A stretch of 64,000 nt of DNA from contig DASVFT010000040.1 of assembly GCA_036379935.1 (NCBI GenBank), forward strand, positions 1 through 64,000. Direction: 5' to 3'. The notes beneath the pieces are model-generated. The model saw nothing but the letters and a program-made list of their open reading frames with translations. It was not told the origin of the DNA and did no database searches. Both the position numbers and the translations under genes were made by a program. Of the stretch, positions 28,601 to 36,746 are shown piece after piece (the first letter of the stretch is position 1; each line of letters begins with the position of its first letter). This stretch comes from JAOPZW01 sp036379935 (GTDB lineage: Bacteria; Actinomycetota; Thermoleophilia; Solirubrobacterales; Solirubrobacteraceae).

Positions 28601-29306
28601 ACATCGCCCGCGGCAGGTTGCGGATGGGGTCCTTCATCTCGCCCACGTGGCAGGCCGCGGCCTCGAAGGCCGGCGCGGCGAAGCCGATGAGATAGATGCC
28701 GGCCATCGCGCTGGTCACCCCGCCGAAGACGCCGGCGAACGGGGTCTTGAGGTCGAACGACGCCGCCTTGTGCCAGTCGACCGTGCCGGCCAGCGCGGGG
28801 ACGACCGCGGAGAGGAAGGCCAGGCCGGCCGAGGCACAGGCGATGGGGACGGCCAGTCGCGTCACCCACTTCACGCCGCAGAGGTTGACCCCGGTGAAGG
28901 CGACCACGATGGCCGAGGCCAGCAGCGGCACCGGCAGGAAGGGCAGGTACCAGTGGTGCAGCGCCGCGGCCGAGAGCAGCGCGGTGAGCCCGCACGTCGG
29001 GATCCATCCCCACCAGTAGCAGACGCCGGTGAGGTTGGCGAGGACCGGGCTGTAGGGGCGAAAGGCCTCCGCGCACGTGGCGGCGATGCCGCCGACGCGC
29101 TCGGGCCACATGAGGACCAGCTCGATCCATCCCGGCGTGGCCGCCCAGCTGAGCAGGAGCCCGATGATCAGCAGCGGCACCGCTCCGGTGCCCTGGCTGA
29201 CGAACAGAGCCCCGATCAGGAAGAGGCTCTGGTTGCTGCCTCCCATGGCCAGCGCGCTCGTGCCGAACCAGCCGAGGGTGCGCGGATGTGCCATTGCCTG
29301 CCCCAT
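25695..29306 (-). CDS. APC-type amino-acid permease fused to HAMP-GAF-GGDEF-EAL
   Basis: One uninterrupted frame of about 1203 residues. Residues 1-440 are an APC-superfamily permease (GWFGTSALAMGGSNQSLFLI, then FEAAACHVGEMKDP and GASRTLSQLSEDGLLPRVLA). More membrane helices to about 525 precede a HAMP-like region (DEVHAMAESFNTM) and a GAF domain (about 605-765). The GGDEF domain (about 770-950) has intact FGGDEF and an upstream RAGD inhibitory site. The EAL domain (about 954-1200) has VEALVRW, ELTES, DDFGTGYSS and VAEGVET. Both c-di-GMP synthesis and breakdown motifs therefore look complete. I infer an amino-acid transceptor setting c-di-GMP. The start is uncertain: 29348 GTG, 29306 ATG or 29294 ATG. 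It follows the MMPL gene on the same strand. Confidence 0.88.
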   Translation of the reverse strand: MGQAMAHPRTLGWFGTSALAMGGSNQSLFLIGALFVSQGTGAVPLLIIGLLLSWAATPGWIELVLMWPERVGGIAATCAEAFRPYSPVLANLTGVCYWWGWIPTCGLTALLSAAALHHWYLPFLPVPLLASAIVVAFTGVNLCGVKWVTRLAVPIACASAGLAFLSAVVPALAGTVDWHKAASFDLKTPFAGVFGGVTSAMAGIYLIGFAAPAFEAAACHVGEMKDPIRNLPRAMFASAGIASLYFIALPVIWLGALGAHPIEGELMRTLGPTFAPLLGGAAKAAAIWFMVLNMFHGTLQPLAGASRTLSQLSEDGLLPRVLARRSRYDVPWVATVLTAGVAIAFLLRGNPVWVIAAANFCYLIAIGMPSVAVWLLRRHEPDMERPYRAPRGWVTLGLLAAGVWGLSTVLGFQQFGLPTVLAGLALAYAGSFFYAYRTWSDRRRAGIPGVKRSLHLKLTGAMVAVMVLDGSGYLLAVSHVDSQESLLLTVLSDIFVAVALLTITVGLVLPGMISHATEQVTTAAGRLAKGTVADLTKAMEALAAGRLEAAHARVDVEPVRVRTRDEVHAMAESFNTMQIEVSHAAVALDGAREGLRAVNATLERNVAQQAAVARLGQRAIEGRDLQELMEILVETVGSVLDVDRVAVLELDADGEALRIMAALGPYPSSGRHVRVPMPADPRSRAALLQSEPLIIEDWAQETWLELPKFVHDPGTTSSVSMPIHGGATPFGVLSIQSASRRSFARDELDFLHAIANLLAQATERSRSEADIRHQALHDPLTGLPNRTLFVDRLGVALAQARRRESWVAVLFLDVDNFKLVNDSLGHGAGDELLLKLSARLDESLRAGDTMARFGGDEFVVICSDVGGADEAIAIAERTRAVLQPPFVVRAVEHRVTASIGIALSRAADRDAEDLVREADAAMYRAKERGRGGYEIYDEAMRDRATARLRTENQLAHAIEYEELRLAYQPIVAMDTGETVGVEALVRWQHPERGVVAPMDFIPIAEDTGLIVPIGEWVLTEAWRQAAEWRRARPDAPPLWMSVNLSARQIAHPNLVTVVADVLRETGMDPGQLRLELTESSLMEDPEAALATMNALTDLGVKLVLDDFGTGYSSLAYVQRFPIAVLKVDRSFVSNLGGDSPDGAIVAAVISMAHGLGVEVVAEGVETEGQAAALQALGCEYAQGYLYGRPMPAEELRPRLAATG

Positions 29307-29357
29307 GTACGCAAGCAGTCGGCACTTCCCCCCGGCGCTTGATGGCACCGGACGCGT

Positions 29358-32099
29358 TTACGCGTGGGGTTGTGGCACGCCCGCGGGCACCTGCGCGTCG
29401 AGCAGCGGCGCGTAGTCCGGCGAGAGCTGTGCGCGCACGTAGTCCAGGCCGCCGGCGACGGCCTCGTCGAGGCTGGCCAACACCGCGTGCGCGTGCGCGG
29501 CCGCCTCGTCCTCGTCGACGCCCTCGCGCTCGCCGACGCGGCGCACGAACTCGTCGGCGCCGAAGCGCTCAGGGCCGCCCTTGCGCGACAGGACGAACGG
29601 GCGCAGGTCGCGCGGCATCTGGGCGGCCAGGACCTGGGTCTCGCGCGGCGTGATGCGCTCGGAGAGCGTGACGAGGGTCGCGTCGGTGGCGCGGCGTGCC
29701 TCGGGCGGCGCCAGCCCCGTACGTCCGGCCACCAGCGCGACGAACGCTCGCGTCGAGAGGGCGCGCACGCGGCGCCCCGGCCACCACGCGCTCTCGCCGA
29801 ACAGCGAGGTGAGCGCGGGGACCAGCAGGGTGCGGACGACGAAGGTGTCGACGAGCACGCCGACGGCCATGACGAAGGCGAACTCGCGGAACGAGCGCAG
29901 CGGCACGATGGCCAGCAGCGCGAAGGAGGCGGCCAGCGCCAGGCCGGCGATGGTGACCGCCCGTGCGGCCTGCGGCGCGGCGACGGCGATCGCCTCGCGC
30001 AGACGCATCCGTCGCGCCTCCTCCCAGATCCGCCCCGCCACGAAGACGTTGTAGTCCGAGCCGAGCGCGACGAGAAGCACGGCCGCGGCGAACGGCACGT
30101 AGTAGGTCAGGTCGTCCTCGCCAAGCAGCTTCTGGAAGACCAGGGTCGTGAGGCCGAGGCTGGCCAGCAGGCCGAGCACGCTGGCCGCCACGAGGTACAG
30201 GGGCGCGACCAGCGCGCGCATGAAGAGCGCCAGGAGCACGAGGTTGACGAGGACGACGACCACCGCGACGCGCGCGAGGTCGTCGAGCACGCCCGAGACC
30301 GTGTCGTCGGCCAGGGCGGTCTCGCCCCCGTAGAGCGCGCGCGTGCCGGTCAGGCCCGCGCCGCGTAGGAGGGCGGGCATGCGGTCGCGCAGCCGCCGCA
30401 GGTGGTCGATGGCGGGCGCGCCCAGCGGATCGCTGTCGAAAACGACGGCCATCCGCGCCGCGCCGCCGTCGCGCGCGACCATGGTGGCGGGGGCGGGTGC
30501 GGGCGGCTGGTCGCGCGGGCCGACCACGGCCGCCACGCCCTCCTCGCGCGCGACGAGGTCCTGGAGGCGCGCCAGCGGCGCCGAGCGCCCGCCGATGCCG
30601 GGCGCCACGAGGTCGATCTCGGTCGGCGACACGATCCCCGGGGCGAAGCCGCGCGCGGCCGCGTCGTCGGCCTTGCGGACCTCGTTGCCGGCGGGCAGCG
30701 AGTGGACGAGGCTCAGCCCGAGCTCGGTCGAGCGCAGGTGGGCGGCGGCCACGACGAGGAGCGCGATGGCGGCCAGCGCCACGGGAAGCGCGACCGGCCG
30801 CGACGAGGCGATGCGCGCGACCACCAGCCGCCAGCGCGGGGTCTGATGCTCGCGCGCCAGCGCCCCGGTGCGCCGGATGGCGGTGGCGGGCCGGGTGAGG
30901 GCCAGCAGCGCGCGGGCCACGGGCCCGCGCCGGAAGCGCCGCGATCGCCGCGGCACGGGATCGGGTTCGGGCTGGAGATCGTCGGGCGCGGAGGGTGCCG
31001 CGGCGGCCCGGGCCGCCTCGTCTCGCACCTGGGATCCGAAGAGCCGCGGCCCGAACAGCCCCACCAGCGCCGGAACGAGCGTCAGCGAGACCGCCAGGGT
31101 GATCAGCGTGGTGGCGGCCAGGCCGGGGCCGAAGGCGCGGAAGAACTCCAGGCGGCCCGCGATGAGCGCGGCGGTCCCGGCGGCCACGATGAGCCCGGCG
31201 GTGAGGACGATCGGCGCCACCTGCGCCACGGCGGCGCGTGCCGCTCGCACGCGATCGTCGCCCGCCGCCAAGCGCCGGCGGGTCTCGGACAAAAAGAAGA
31301 TCGTGTAGTCCGTGACCAGCCCGAGGAGGAGCACGACGACCACCGGCTCGACCTCCTTCGGGACCGTCACGTCGGCGCGCGCCCCCAGCCACGGCAGCAC
31401 GCGCACCGTGAGCGCGTAGACGATGCCCGCCGTTCCGAGGGCGACGAGTGGCGCGCCCAGCGAGCGGAAGGCGATCGCCATGACGAGCGCGATCAGGGCG
31501 ACGCTCGCGGCCTCGATCAGCGGCAGCGCGTGCTCGATCTCGGCGAACTGAGCCTCGCGCGCGGGCGCCGCGCCCGTGACGCCGACGACGCTCGCCGCGC
31601 GGCCGCCCAGCGTCCGCTGGGCGTAGCGCTCGCCCAACTCGCGGCGCTCGGCGGTGCTGGCGTCGTCGGCGAACAGCAGGTAGGTGATGGCCGTCGTCCC
31701 GCGCTCGCCCCCCGGCGTGCGCACGGCGACGTTGCTCAGCGGGACCGCGGCGCGAACGTCGGCCAGCGCGGGATCGCGGCGCTCCTGCACGGCGCGGGCA
31801 GCCTCGATCTGCCGGCGCTGGGCCTCGTCCGACAGCCCGCGCGGGTCGCGCTGCACGACCGCCGTGTCGGTGGCCAGCGGGTAGCCGAAGGCGCGGACGC
31901 TGAACGCCTGGGCCTCGGCCGCGCTGCCGCCCTTGGCGGCCAGGTCGTCGAGCGGCGCCGTCGGGGTCTCGCCCAGGCCCGGCAGCGCCACCGTGGCCGC
32001 GACGGCGGCCGCCACCCAGGCGAGCGGGATGAGCGGGCGCAGCGCAACCACGAGCGCGGCGTAGCCGCGCGCCAGCGGACCTCTGCGACGTGCGCGCAC
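29358..32099 (-). CDS. MMPL/RND-family transporter with C-terminal DUF2267 domain
   Basis: The 913-residue protein has two RND halves, each with a large extracytoplasmic loop and a block of five to six helices; the signatures GLVTDYTIFFLSETRRRL and ALGSDYNVFVAGRIWEEARR mark the proton-relay segments. Residues about 800-905 are a separate helical DUF2267-like domain (LSERITPRETQVLAAQMPRD, then FGADEFVRRVGEREGV, then VRAQLSPDYAPLLDA). MMPL proteins export lipids or drugs; DUF2267 has no known role. GTG start with a GGAGG about 9 nt upstream. The permease-GGDEF-EAL gene follows, probably in the same transcript. Confidence 0.88.
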   Translation of the reverse strand: MRARRRGPLARGYAALVVALRPLIPLAWVAAAVAATVALPGLGETPTAPLDDLAAKGGSAAEAQAFSVRAFGYPLATDTAVVQRDPRGLSDEAQRRQIEAARAVQERRDPALADVRAAVPLSNVAVRTPGGERGTTAITYLLFADDASTAERRELGERYAQRTLGGRAASVVGVTGAAPAREAQFAEIEHALPLIEAASVALIALVMAIAFRSLGAPLVALGTAGIVYALTVRVLPWLGARADVTVPKEVEPVVVVLLLGLVTDYTIFFLSETRRRLAAGDDRVRAARAAVAQVAPIVLTAGLIVAAGTAALIAGRLEFFRAFGPGLAATTLITLAVSLTLVPALVGLFGPRLFGSQVRDEAARAAAAPSAPDDLQPEPDPVPRRSRRFRRGPVARALLALTRPATAIRRTGALAREHQTPRWRLVVARIASSRPVALPVALAAIALLVVAAAHLRSTELGLSLVHSLPAGNEVRKADDAAARGFAPGIVSPTEIDLVAPGIGGRSAPLARLQDLVAREEGVAAVVGPRDQPPAPAPATMVARDGGAARMAVVFDSDPLGAPAIDHLRRLRDRMPALLRGAGLTGTRALYGGETALADDTVSGVLDDLARVAVVVVLVNLVLLALFMRALVAPLYLVAASVLGLLASLGLTTLVFQKLLGEDDLTYYVPFAAAVLLVALGSDYNVFVAGRIWEEARRMRLREAIAVAAPQAARAVTIAGLALAASFALLAIVPLRSFREFAFVMAVGVLVDTFVVRTLLVPALTSLFGESAWWPGRRVRALSTRAFVALVAGRTGLAPPEARRATDATLVTLSERITPRETQVLAAQMPRDLRPFVLSRKGGPERFGADEFVRRVGEREGVDEDEAAAHAHAVLASLDEAVAGGLDYVRAQLSPDYAPLLDAQVPAGVPQPHA

Positions 32100-32138
32100 C
32101 CGTGTGGCCTCCGTGTCTCCTTGCCCCGGGGATCAGGC

Positions 32139-32157
32139 GTCCCCGGCGACCGGGGAC
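32139..32157. repeat. Perfect inverted repeat in divergent promoter region
   Basis: GTCCCCG-GCGAC-CGGGGAC gives a 7-bp perfect stem with a 5-nt loop. It lies between the divergent MMPL and DivIVA-like genes, upstream of a TAGGCT hexamer (about 32170-32175) that could serve the DivIVA-like gene. It could be an operator or an mRNA leader hairpin; 119 bp separates the two genes. Confidence 0.45.
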
Positions 32158-32218
32158 GGCAAACGGTTTAGGCTTGCCGAGCAGGCACCTGTCCGGCGCG
32201 GCCACGGAGGACTGGACA

Positions 32219-32812
32219 ATGGACTGGCAAGACATCGATCGCATCCGCGTCCCCGGCTTCTCCCTTTCGCGGCGCGGCTACGACAGGCACGAGGTGGATC
32301 GCTTCCTCGCCCGCCTGGCGGACTGGCTGGAGACGGACGCGGCCAGCGAGCTCGGCCAGATCGCGGTGACGCGCAAGCTCGAGCTCGTGGGCAAGTCGAC
32401 CGCGCACATCCTCATGGCCACCGAGCAGGAGTCCGCGGAGCTGCGGCGCAACGCCGAGGAGGAGTGCGCCCAGATGGTCTCCGAGGCCGAGGCGGCGGCG
32501 CTCCAGACGCGCGAGGCGGCCGACGAGTACGCCCAGCAGACGCGCGGCCAGGCCGACGCCGACGCGCGCCGCTTGGCCGAGGCCGCGGACACCGAGGCGA
32601 GGGAGACCATCGAGGAGGGCGAGCGCCGCCGCGGGCAGATCGAGGCCGTCATCGCCGACCTCGAGGTCCGCCGCGACGACGCCCTGTCCGACCTCGAGCG
32701 CCTCCGCGGCGCGCTGGCCGCCACGATCGCCGACCACCGCCAAGCGGCGCCGTCCAACCGAAGCCGCGGCGAGCGCGTCAGCAAGGAGAAGGAGCCAGCG
32801 GCGAGCGCGTAG
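32219..32812 (+). CDS. DivIVA-domain coiled-coil protein
   Basis: The 197-residue protein starts with a DivIVA-type membrane-targeting segment (FSLSRRGYDRHEVDRFLARLADWL, quoted here as RRGYDRHEVDRFL, residues about 15-27) and continues as a long Ala/Glu/Arg-rich coiled coil to about residue 175. DivIVA/Wag31 proteins recognise curved membrane at poles and septa and recruit cell-wall synthesis factors; this shorter paralogue may act similarly. Start ATG 32219 was chosen for GGAGG 8 nt upstream. It is monocistronic and converges with the malate synthase operon. Confidence 0.82.
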   Translation: MDWQDIDRIRVPGFSLSRRGYDRHEVDRFLARLADWLETDAASELGQIAVTRKLELVGKSTAHILMATEQESAELRRNAEEECAQMVSEAEAAALQTREAADEYAQQTRGQADADARRLAEAADTEARETIEEGERRRGQIEAVIADLEVRRDDALSDLERLRGALAATIADHRQAAPSNRSRGERVSKEKEPAASA

Positions 32813-32854
32813 GCGCCCGCGTTTGCGGCCGCGCGCCCGGCGGCGCGCGACCGC

Positions 32855-34438
32855 TCAGTCCAGGCGCTCGTAAGCCGGGATCGTCAGGAACTCGGCCAGC
32901 TCGTCGCCGAGGGCGACCTCCTCGAACAGCTCGCGGGACTCCTGCGGGCGGCCTTCGGCCTCGAACCACTCGTCGTCGCCGATCTCGCCGCGGATGCGGT
33001 CGAGCTCCTCGCCCTCCAGGCGGCGTACGAGCTCGGGCGTGATCTGCGTCCCGTCGTCGAGCGTGCGGCCGTGGTGGATCCACTGCCACACCTGCGAGCG
33101 CGAGATCTCGGCCGTGGCGGCGTCCTCCATCAGGCCGTAGATGCCGGCCGCGCCGTTGCCGCGCAGCCACGAGGAGATGTACTGGATGCCCACGTTGACG
33201 TTGTTGCGCAGGCCCGCTTCGGTGATGGCGCCCGGTGTGGAGGCCACGTCGAGCAGCTCCGCCGCGCCGACCTGCACGTCGTCGCGCTGGCGATCGACCT
33301 GGTTGGGGCGCTCGCCCAGGACCTTGTCGAACTCGGCCATCGCGGTCGTCACGACGTCGGGGTGCGCGACCCACGTGCCGTCGAAGCCGGCGCCGGCCTC
33401 GCGCTCCTTGTCGGCCGCCACCGCGGAGATCGCGCGCTCTTGGGCCTCGGGGTCCTTGCGCGAGGGGATGAGCGCGGCCATGCCGCCCATCGCGTGCGCG
33501 CCGCGGCGATGGCAGGTCTTCACCAGCAGCTCGCTGTAGGCGTGCATGAACGGGACCGTCATCTTGACGTCGTTGCGGTCGGGCAGGACGAACTCGGGCC
33601 GCTCGCGGAAGGTCTTGATGGTCGAGAAGATGTAGTCCCAGCGCCCGGCGTTGAGCGCGCAGGAATGGTCGCGCAGCTCGTAGAGGATCTCCTCCATCTC
33701 GAACGCCGCCGGCAGCGTCTCGATCAGCACGGTGCTCTTGATCGACCCGGGATCGAGGCCGAGCTCCGACTCGGCGAAGGCGAAGGCCTCCGCCCACAGC
33801 CGCGCCTCGAGGTGCGACTCCATCTTGGGAAGGTAGAAGTAGGGGCCCGAGCCCTTGTCGAGCAGGCGGTGGGCGTTGCGGAAGAGGTAGAGCCCGGCGT
33901 CGACGAAGGCGCCGGCCACCGGCTCGCCGTCGATCCGCACGTGCTTCTCGACCAGGTGCCAGCCCCGCGGGCGCACCAGGAGGGTCGCGACGTCGTCGCC
34001 CAGCCGGTACTCGCGCCCGTCCTCACCGGTGAAGTCGATCGTCCCCTCGATCGCGTCGGTCAGGTTGACCTGGCCCTGCACCACGTTGGTCCACGTCGGC
34101 GACAGCGAGTCCTCGAAGTCGGCCATGAACCCGCGCGCGCCCGAGTTCAGGGCGTTGATGACCATCTTGCGATCGACGGGGCCGGTGATCTCCACGCGAC
34201 GGTCCTGGAGGTCGGCGGGCGGCGGCGTGACGCTCCAATCGCCTTCGCGTATCTCGCGCGTCTCGGGCAGGAAGACCAGGCTCTCGCCCGCGGCTATCCG
34301 CGCCCGCCGCTCGGCGCGGGCGTCGAGCAGCTCGCGGCGGCGCGGCTCGAAGCGCTCGTGGAGCGCGCCGACGAAGTGCAGGGCGTCGTCGGTGAGCACG
34401 CCGTCGACCGGCGCGGGGGCGAGGACGTCGACGGTCAT
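32855..34438 (-). CDS. aceB: Malate synthase A
   Basis: The 527-residue protein matches isoform A malate synthase: ITGPVDRKMVINALNSGA, ADFEDSLSPTW (acid residues near Mg and glyoxylate), SVTPPPADLQDRRVEI and the C-terminal catalytic-base region. It condenses glyoxylate with acetyl-CoA to malate. A GGAGGAAG Shine-Dalgarno precedes the ATG at 34438, which overlaps the end of glcF. Placed last in the permease-glcDEF operon, it consumes the glyoxylate made by glycolate oxidase. No isocitrate lyase is in the window. Confidence 0.95.
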   Translation of the reverse strand: MTVDVLAPAPVDGVLTDDALHFVGALHERFEPRRRELLDARAERRARIAAGESLVFLPETREIREGDWSVTPPPADLQDRRVEITGPVDRKMVINALNSGARGFMADFEDSLSPTWTNVVQGQVNLTDAIEGTIDFTGEDGREYRLGDDVATLLVRPRGWHLVEKHVRIDGEPVAGAFVDAGLYLFRNAHRLLDKGSGPYFYLPKMESHLEARLWAEAFAFAESELGLDPGSIKSTVLIETLPAAFEMEEILYELRDHSCALNAGRWDYIFSTIKTFRERPEFVLPDRNDVKMTVPFMHAYSELLVKTCHRRGAHAMGGMAALIPSRKDPEAQERAISAVAADKEREAGAGFDGTWVAHPDVVTTAMAEFDKVLGERPNQVDRQRDDVQVGAAELLDVASTPGAITEAGLRNNVNVGIQYISSWLRGNGAAGIYGLMEDAATAEISRSQVWQWIHHGRTLDDGTQITPELVRRLEGEELDRIRGEIGDDEWFEAEGRPQESRELFEEVALGDELAEFLTIPAYERLD

Positions 34439-35706
34439 GGCTTCCTCCCATGGATCGAGGCGGCCAGCACCTCCATCGGATGATGGACGGGCAGGCCGGC
34501 GTGGACGGCGATCTGCAGGGCGCACCCGGGGTTCGCGGCCGCGACGGCCTCGGCTCCCGTGTCGATCAGGTTGCGGGCCTTGCGCTGACCGAGCTCGGCG
34601 GCCGGCTCGGGGTGCAGCAGGTTCCAGACGCCCGCCGAGCCGCAGCACAGCTCCCACTCGGCGGGCTCGCGCAGCTCGAGGCCGGGGATCCCCTGAAGCA
34701 GCGCCCGCGGCTGGGCGCGCACCTGCTGGGCGTGGGCGAGGTGGCAGGCGTCGTGGTAGGCCAGCACCATCTCGACCGGATGGCGCGGCGCCCGCGGCTC
34801 GTGCTCGGCCAGCAGCTCGTGGACGTCCCGGACCTTGGCGCCGAAGGCGGCCGCTCGCTCGCTCCACTCGGGGTCGTCGCGGAACAGGTGCCCGTAGTCC
34901 TTCATGGCCGAGCCGCACCCGGCGGCGTTGACGACCACCGTGTCGCAGCCCTCGAAGGCGGCGATCGTGTCGCGCGCCTCCTGGCGGGCGTCGATGCCGG
35001 TGTGGAGCTGCAGCGCGCCGCAGCAGCGATGGCTCGCCGGCGCCCACACCTCGAAGCCCTCGGCCGCGAGCACGCCGACCGTGGCCGCGTTCACGTCGCC
35101 GAAGAAGACGCGCTGCACGCAGCCCTGGAGGAAGCCGACGCGACCGCGCGCCGTACCGAGCGCGGGCGTCCGCTCGGGCAGGCGCACCCGCCGCCGGCGC
35201 GGCGGCGCCAGCTGCGCGAGCGTCTTCAGGCGCGGGAAGCGCGAAAGGAAGCGCGCGCTGTGCTGCGCGTAGGGCGCGAACGGGGCCACCCACTTCATGC
35301 GGTCGGGATAGGGGAACATCGCGAAGATCGCGCGCCGGCGCAGCCGCTCCAGGCGCGGGCGCGCCCACCGGCGCTCGATCTGGGCGCGCGTGTCCTCGAT
35401 GAGCTTGTCGTACTGCACCCCCGACGGGCAGGCGGTCACGCAGGCCATGCAGCCCAGGCAGTTGTCCCACGCGTTGACCTGAGCCAGCGTCATCGGCCCG
35501 GCCTCCTCGTGGCCGGCGCGCATGAGCAAGATGCGCCCGCGCGGCGAGTCCATCTCCTCGCCCCACAGCACGTACGTCGGGCACGTCGGCAGGCAGAAGC
35601 CGCAATGCACGCAGTCGTCGATGAGCGTGGGCTCGGGCGGGTTGAGCGCGTCGTAGGCCCCGCTCGGACCGCGCGGCGTCACGTTGATGGTGTCGATAGA
35701 GGTCAA
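34435..35706 (-). CDS. glcF: Glycolate oxidase iron-sulfur subunit GlcF
   Basis: The 423-residue protein has two 4Fe-4S ferredoxin motifs near the N-terminus (CVHCGFCLPTCPTY and CLGCMACVTACPSG) and the C-terminal CCG domains (CCGALQLHTG, NAAGCGSAMK, HDACHLAHAQ, ELCCGSAG) of GlcF. It relays electrons from the flavin subunits to the membrane. It overlaps glcE by 4 nt upstream and aceB by 4 nt downstream, so translation is coupled through the operon. Confidence 0.95.
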   Translation of the reverse strand: MTSIDTINVTPRGPSGAYDALNPPEPTLIDDCVHCGFCLPTCPTYVLWGEEMDSPRGRILLMRAGHEEAGPMTLAQVNAWDNCLGCMACVTACPSGVQYDKLIEDTRAQIERRWARPRLERLRRRAIFAMFPYPDRMKWVAPFAPYAQHSARFLSRFPRLKTLAQLAPPRRRRVRLPERTPALGTARGRVGFLQGCVQRVFFGDVNAATVGVLAAEGFEVWAPASHRCCGALQLHTGIDARQEARDTIAAFEGCDTVVVNAAGCGSAMKDYGHLFRDDPEWSERAAAFGAKVRDVHELLAEHEPRAPRHPVEMVLAYHDACHLAHAQQVRAQPRALLQGIPGLELREPAEWELCCGSAGVWNLLHPEPAAELGQRKARNLIDTGAEAVAAANPGCALQIAVHAGLPVHHPMEVLAASIHGRKP

Positions 35707-36746
35707 GAGAGCAGCAGCCCCGGGTTGAGGGTGTCATGAGGGTCGAAGCGCGCCTTCACGCGGCGCATGAGCGGCTCGGCGCGCAGCGGGCCCCACGGGT
35801 CGACCGCGCGTCGCAGCTCGGCGGGCGCGTCGAGCAGCACGCACGCGCCCAGGCGCGCACGCAGCGCGTTGACGAGGTCGGCGTCGGCGGCCTCGAAGCG
35901 CAGCCAGGCAAGGCCATGGGCGGCGCGCGCGACGCACAGCGCGCCGTGCTCGTGGGCGGCGGCCAGGACGTCGGCCAAGCCGCGCTGCGTGCTCGAGACC
36001 CGCAGGACGACGGCGCCCCGCTGGGCCGCGCGCTGCGCGTCCCACAGCTCCTCGTCGTCCTCGACGACCTCGCCGTCGATGGTGGCCGCGCGCTCGCGCG
36101 CCGACGGCCCGCAGAGCTGCACGAGCACGGCGCCCGCGCCTGCCTCCCAGCGCAGGTCGAGGCGCTCGGCCTCCAGCGCACGATGCGTCAGCTCGAGTGC
36201 CGCGCCGGCCAGCGCGCGAGGATCGTCGTGCCGTATGACGACGGTCAGCCACTCGCGCGGGCGCGGGTGGAGCCGCACGCTGACCTCCGTCACCACGCCG
36301 AGGGTTCCGAACGCGCCGATCATGAGCTTGGCCAGGTCGTACCCGGCGACGTTCTTGATCACCTTCGATCCCGCGCGCGCGAGGGTGCCGTCGGGCAGCG
36401 CGACCTGCACGCCGAGGACGAGGTCGCGCGGGCCGCCGTAGCGATGGCGCAGGGGGCCCGAGTCGCCGGTGGCCACGACGCCGCCGATCGTGGCGCCGTC
36501 GTCGGGCGGGTCGAGCGCCAGCATCTGCCCGGCGGCCGCGAACGCCTCCCGCGCGGCGGCCACCGGCACGCCGGCCTGGAGGATCGCCGTCAGGTCACCC
36601 TCGTTGTGCTCGACGATCGCGTCCAGCTCCGCGACGCTCAGCTCGGACGCCTCGACCGGCCGGCCCCACGACAGCTTCGTACCCCCGCTGATCACGCGCA
36701 CCGCCGTGGCCTCGCGCAGCGAAGCCGCGACCTCCTGTGCGGTCAT
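35703..36746 (-). CDS. glcE: Glycolate oxidase FAD-binding subunit GlcE
   Basis: The 347-residue protein has a short FAD-binding PCMH/BBE-type fold: ISGGTKLSWGRP, DPPDDGATIGGVVATGDSGP and VKNVAGYDLAKLMIGAFGTLG (quoted in two parts: VIKNVAGYDLAKL and GAFGTLGVVTEVS), ending RVKARFDPHDTLNPG. These are the GlcE signatures, and the protein is shorter than GlcD as usual. ATG at 36746 shares a base with the glcD stop. It forms the GlcDEF complex oxidising glycolate (and possibly D-lactate). Confidence 0.94.
   Translation of the reverse strand: MTAQEVAASLREATAVRVISGGTKLSWGRPVEASELSVAELDAIVEHNEGDLTAILQAGVPVAAAREAFAAAGQMLALDPPDDGATIGGVVATGDSGPLRHRYGGPRDLVLGVQVALPDGTLARAGSKVIKNVAGYDLAKLMIGAFGTLGVVTEVSVRLHPRPREWLTVVIRHDDPRALAGAALELTHRALEAERLDLRWEAGAGAVLVQLCGPSARERAATIDGEVVEDDEELWDAQRAAQRGAVVLRVSSTQRGLADVLAAAHEHGALCVARAAHGLAWLRFEAADADLVNALRARLGACVLLDAPAELRRAVDPWGPLRAEPLMRRVKARFDPHDTLNPGLLLS

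Noticed and set aside
25848..29342. A 1164-codon open frame on the plus strand opposite the permease-GGDEF-EAL gene
   Set aside because: Composition is that of an antisense shadow (His/Arg/Glu/Gly runs) and no domain is visible, while the minus strand carries five recognisable domains.
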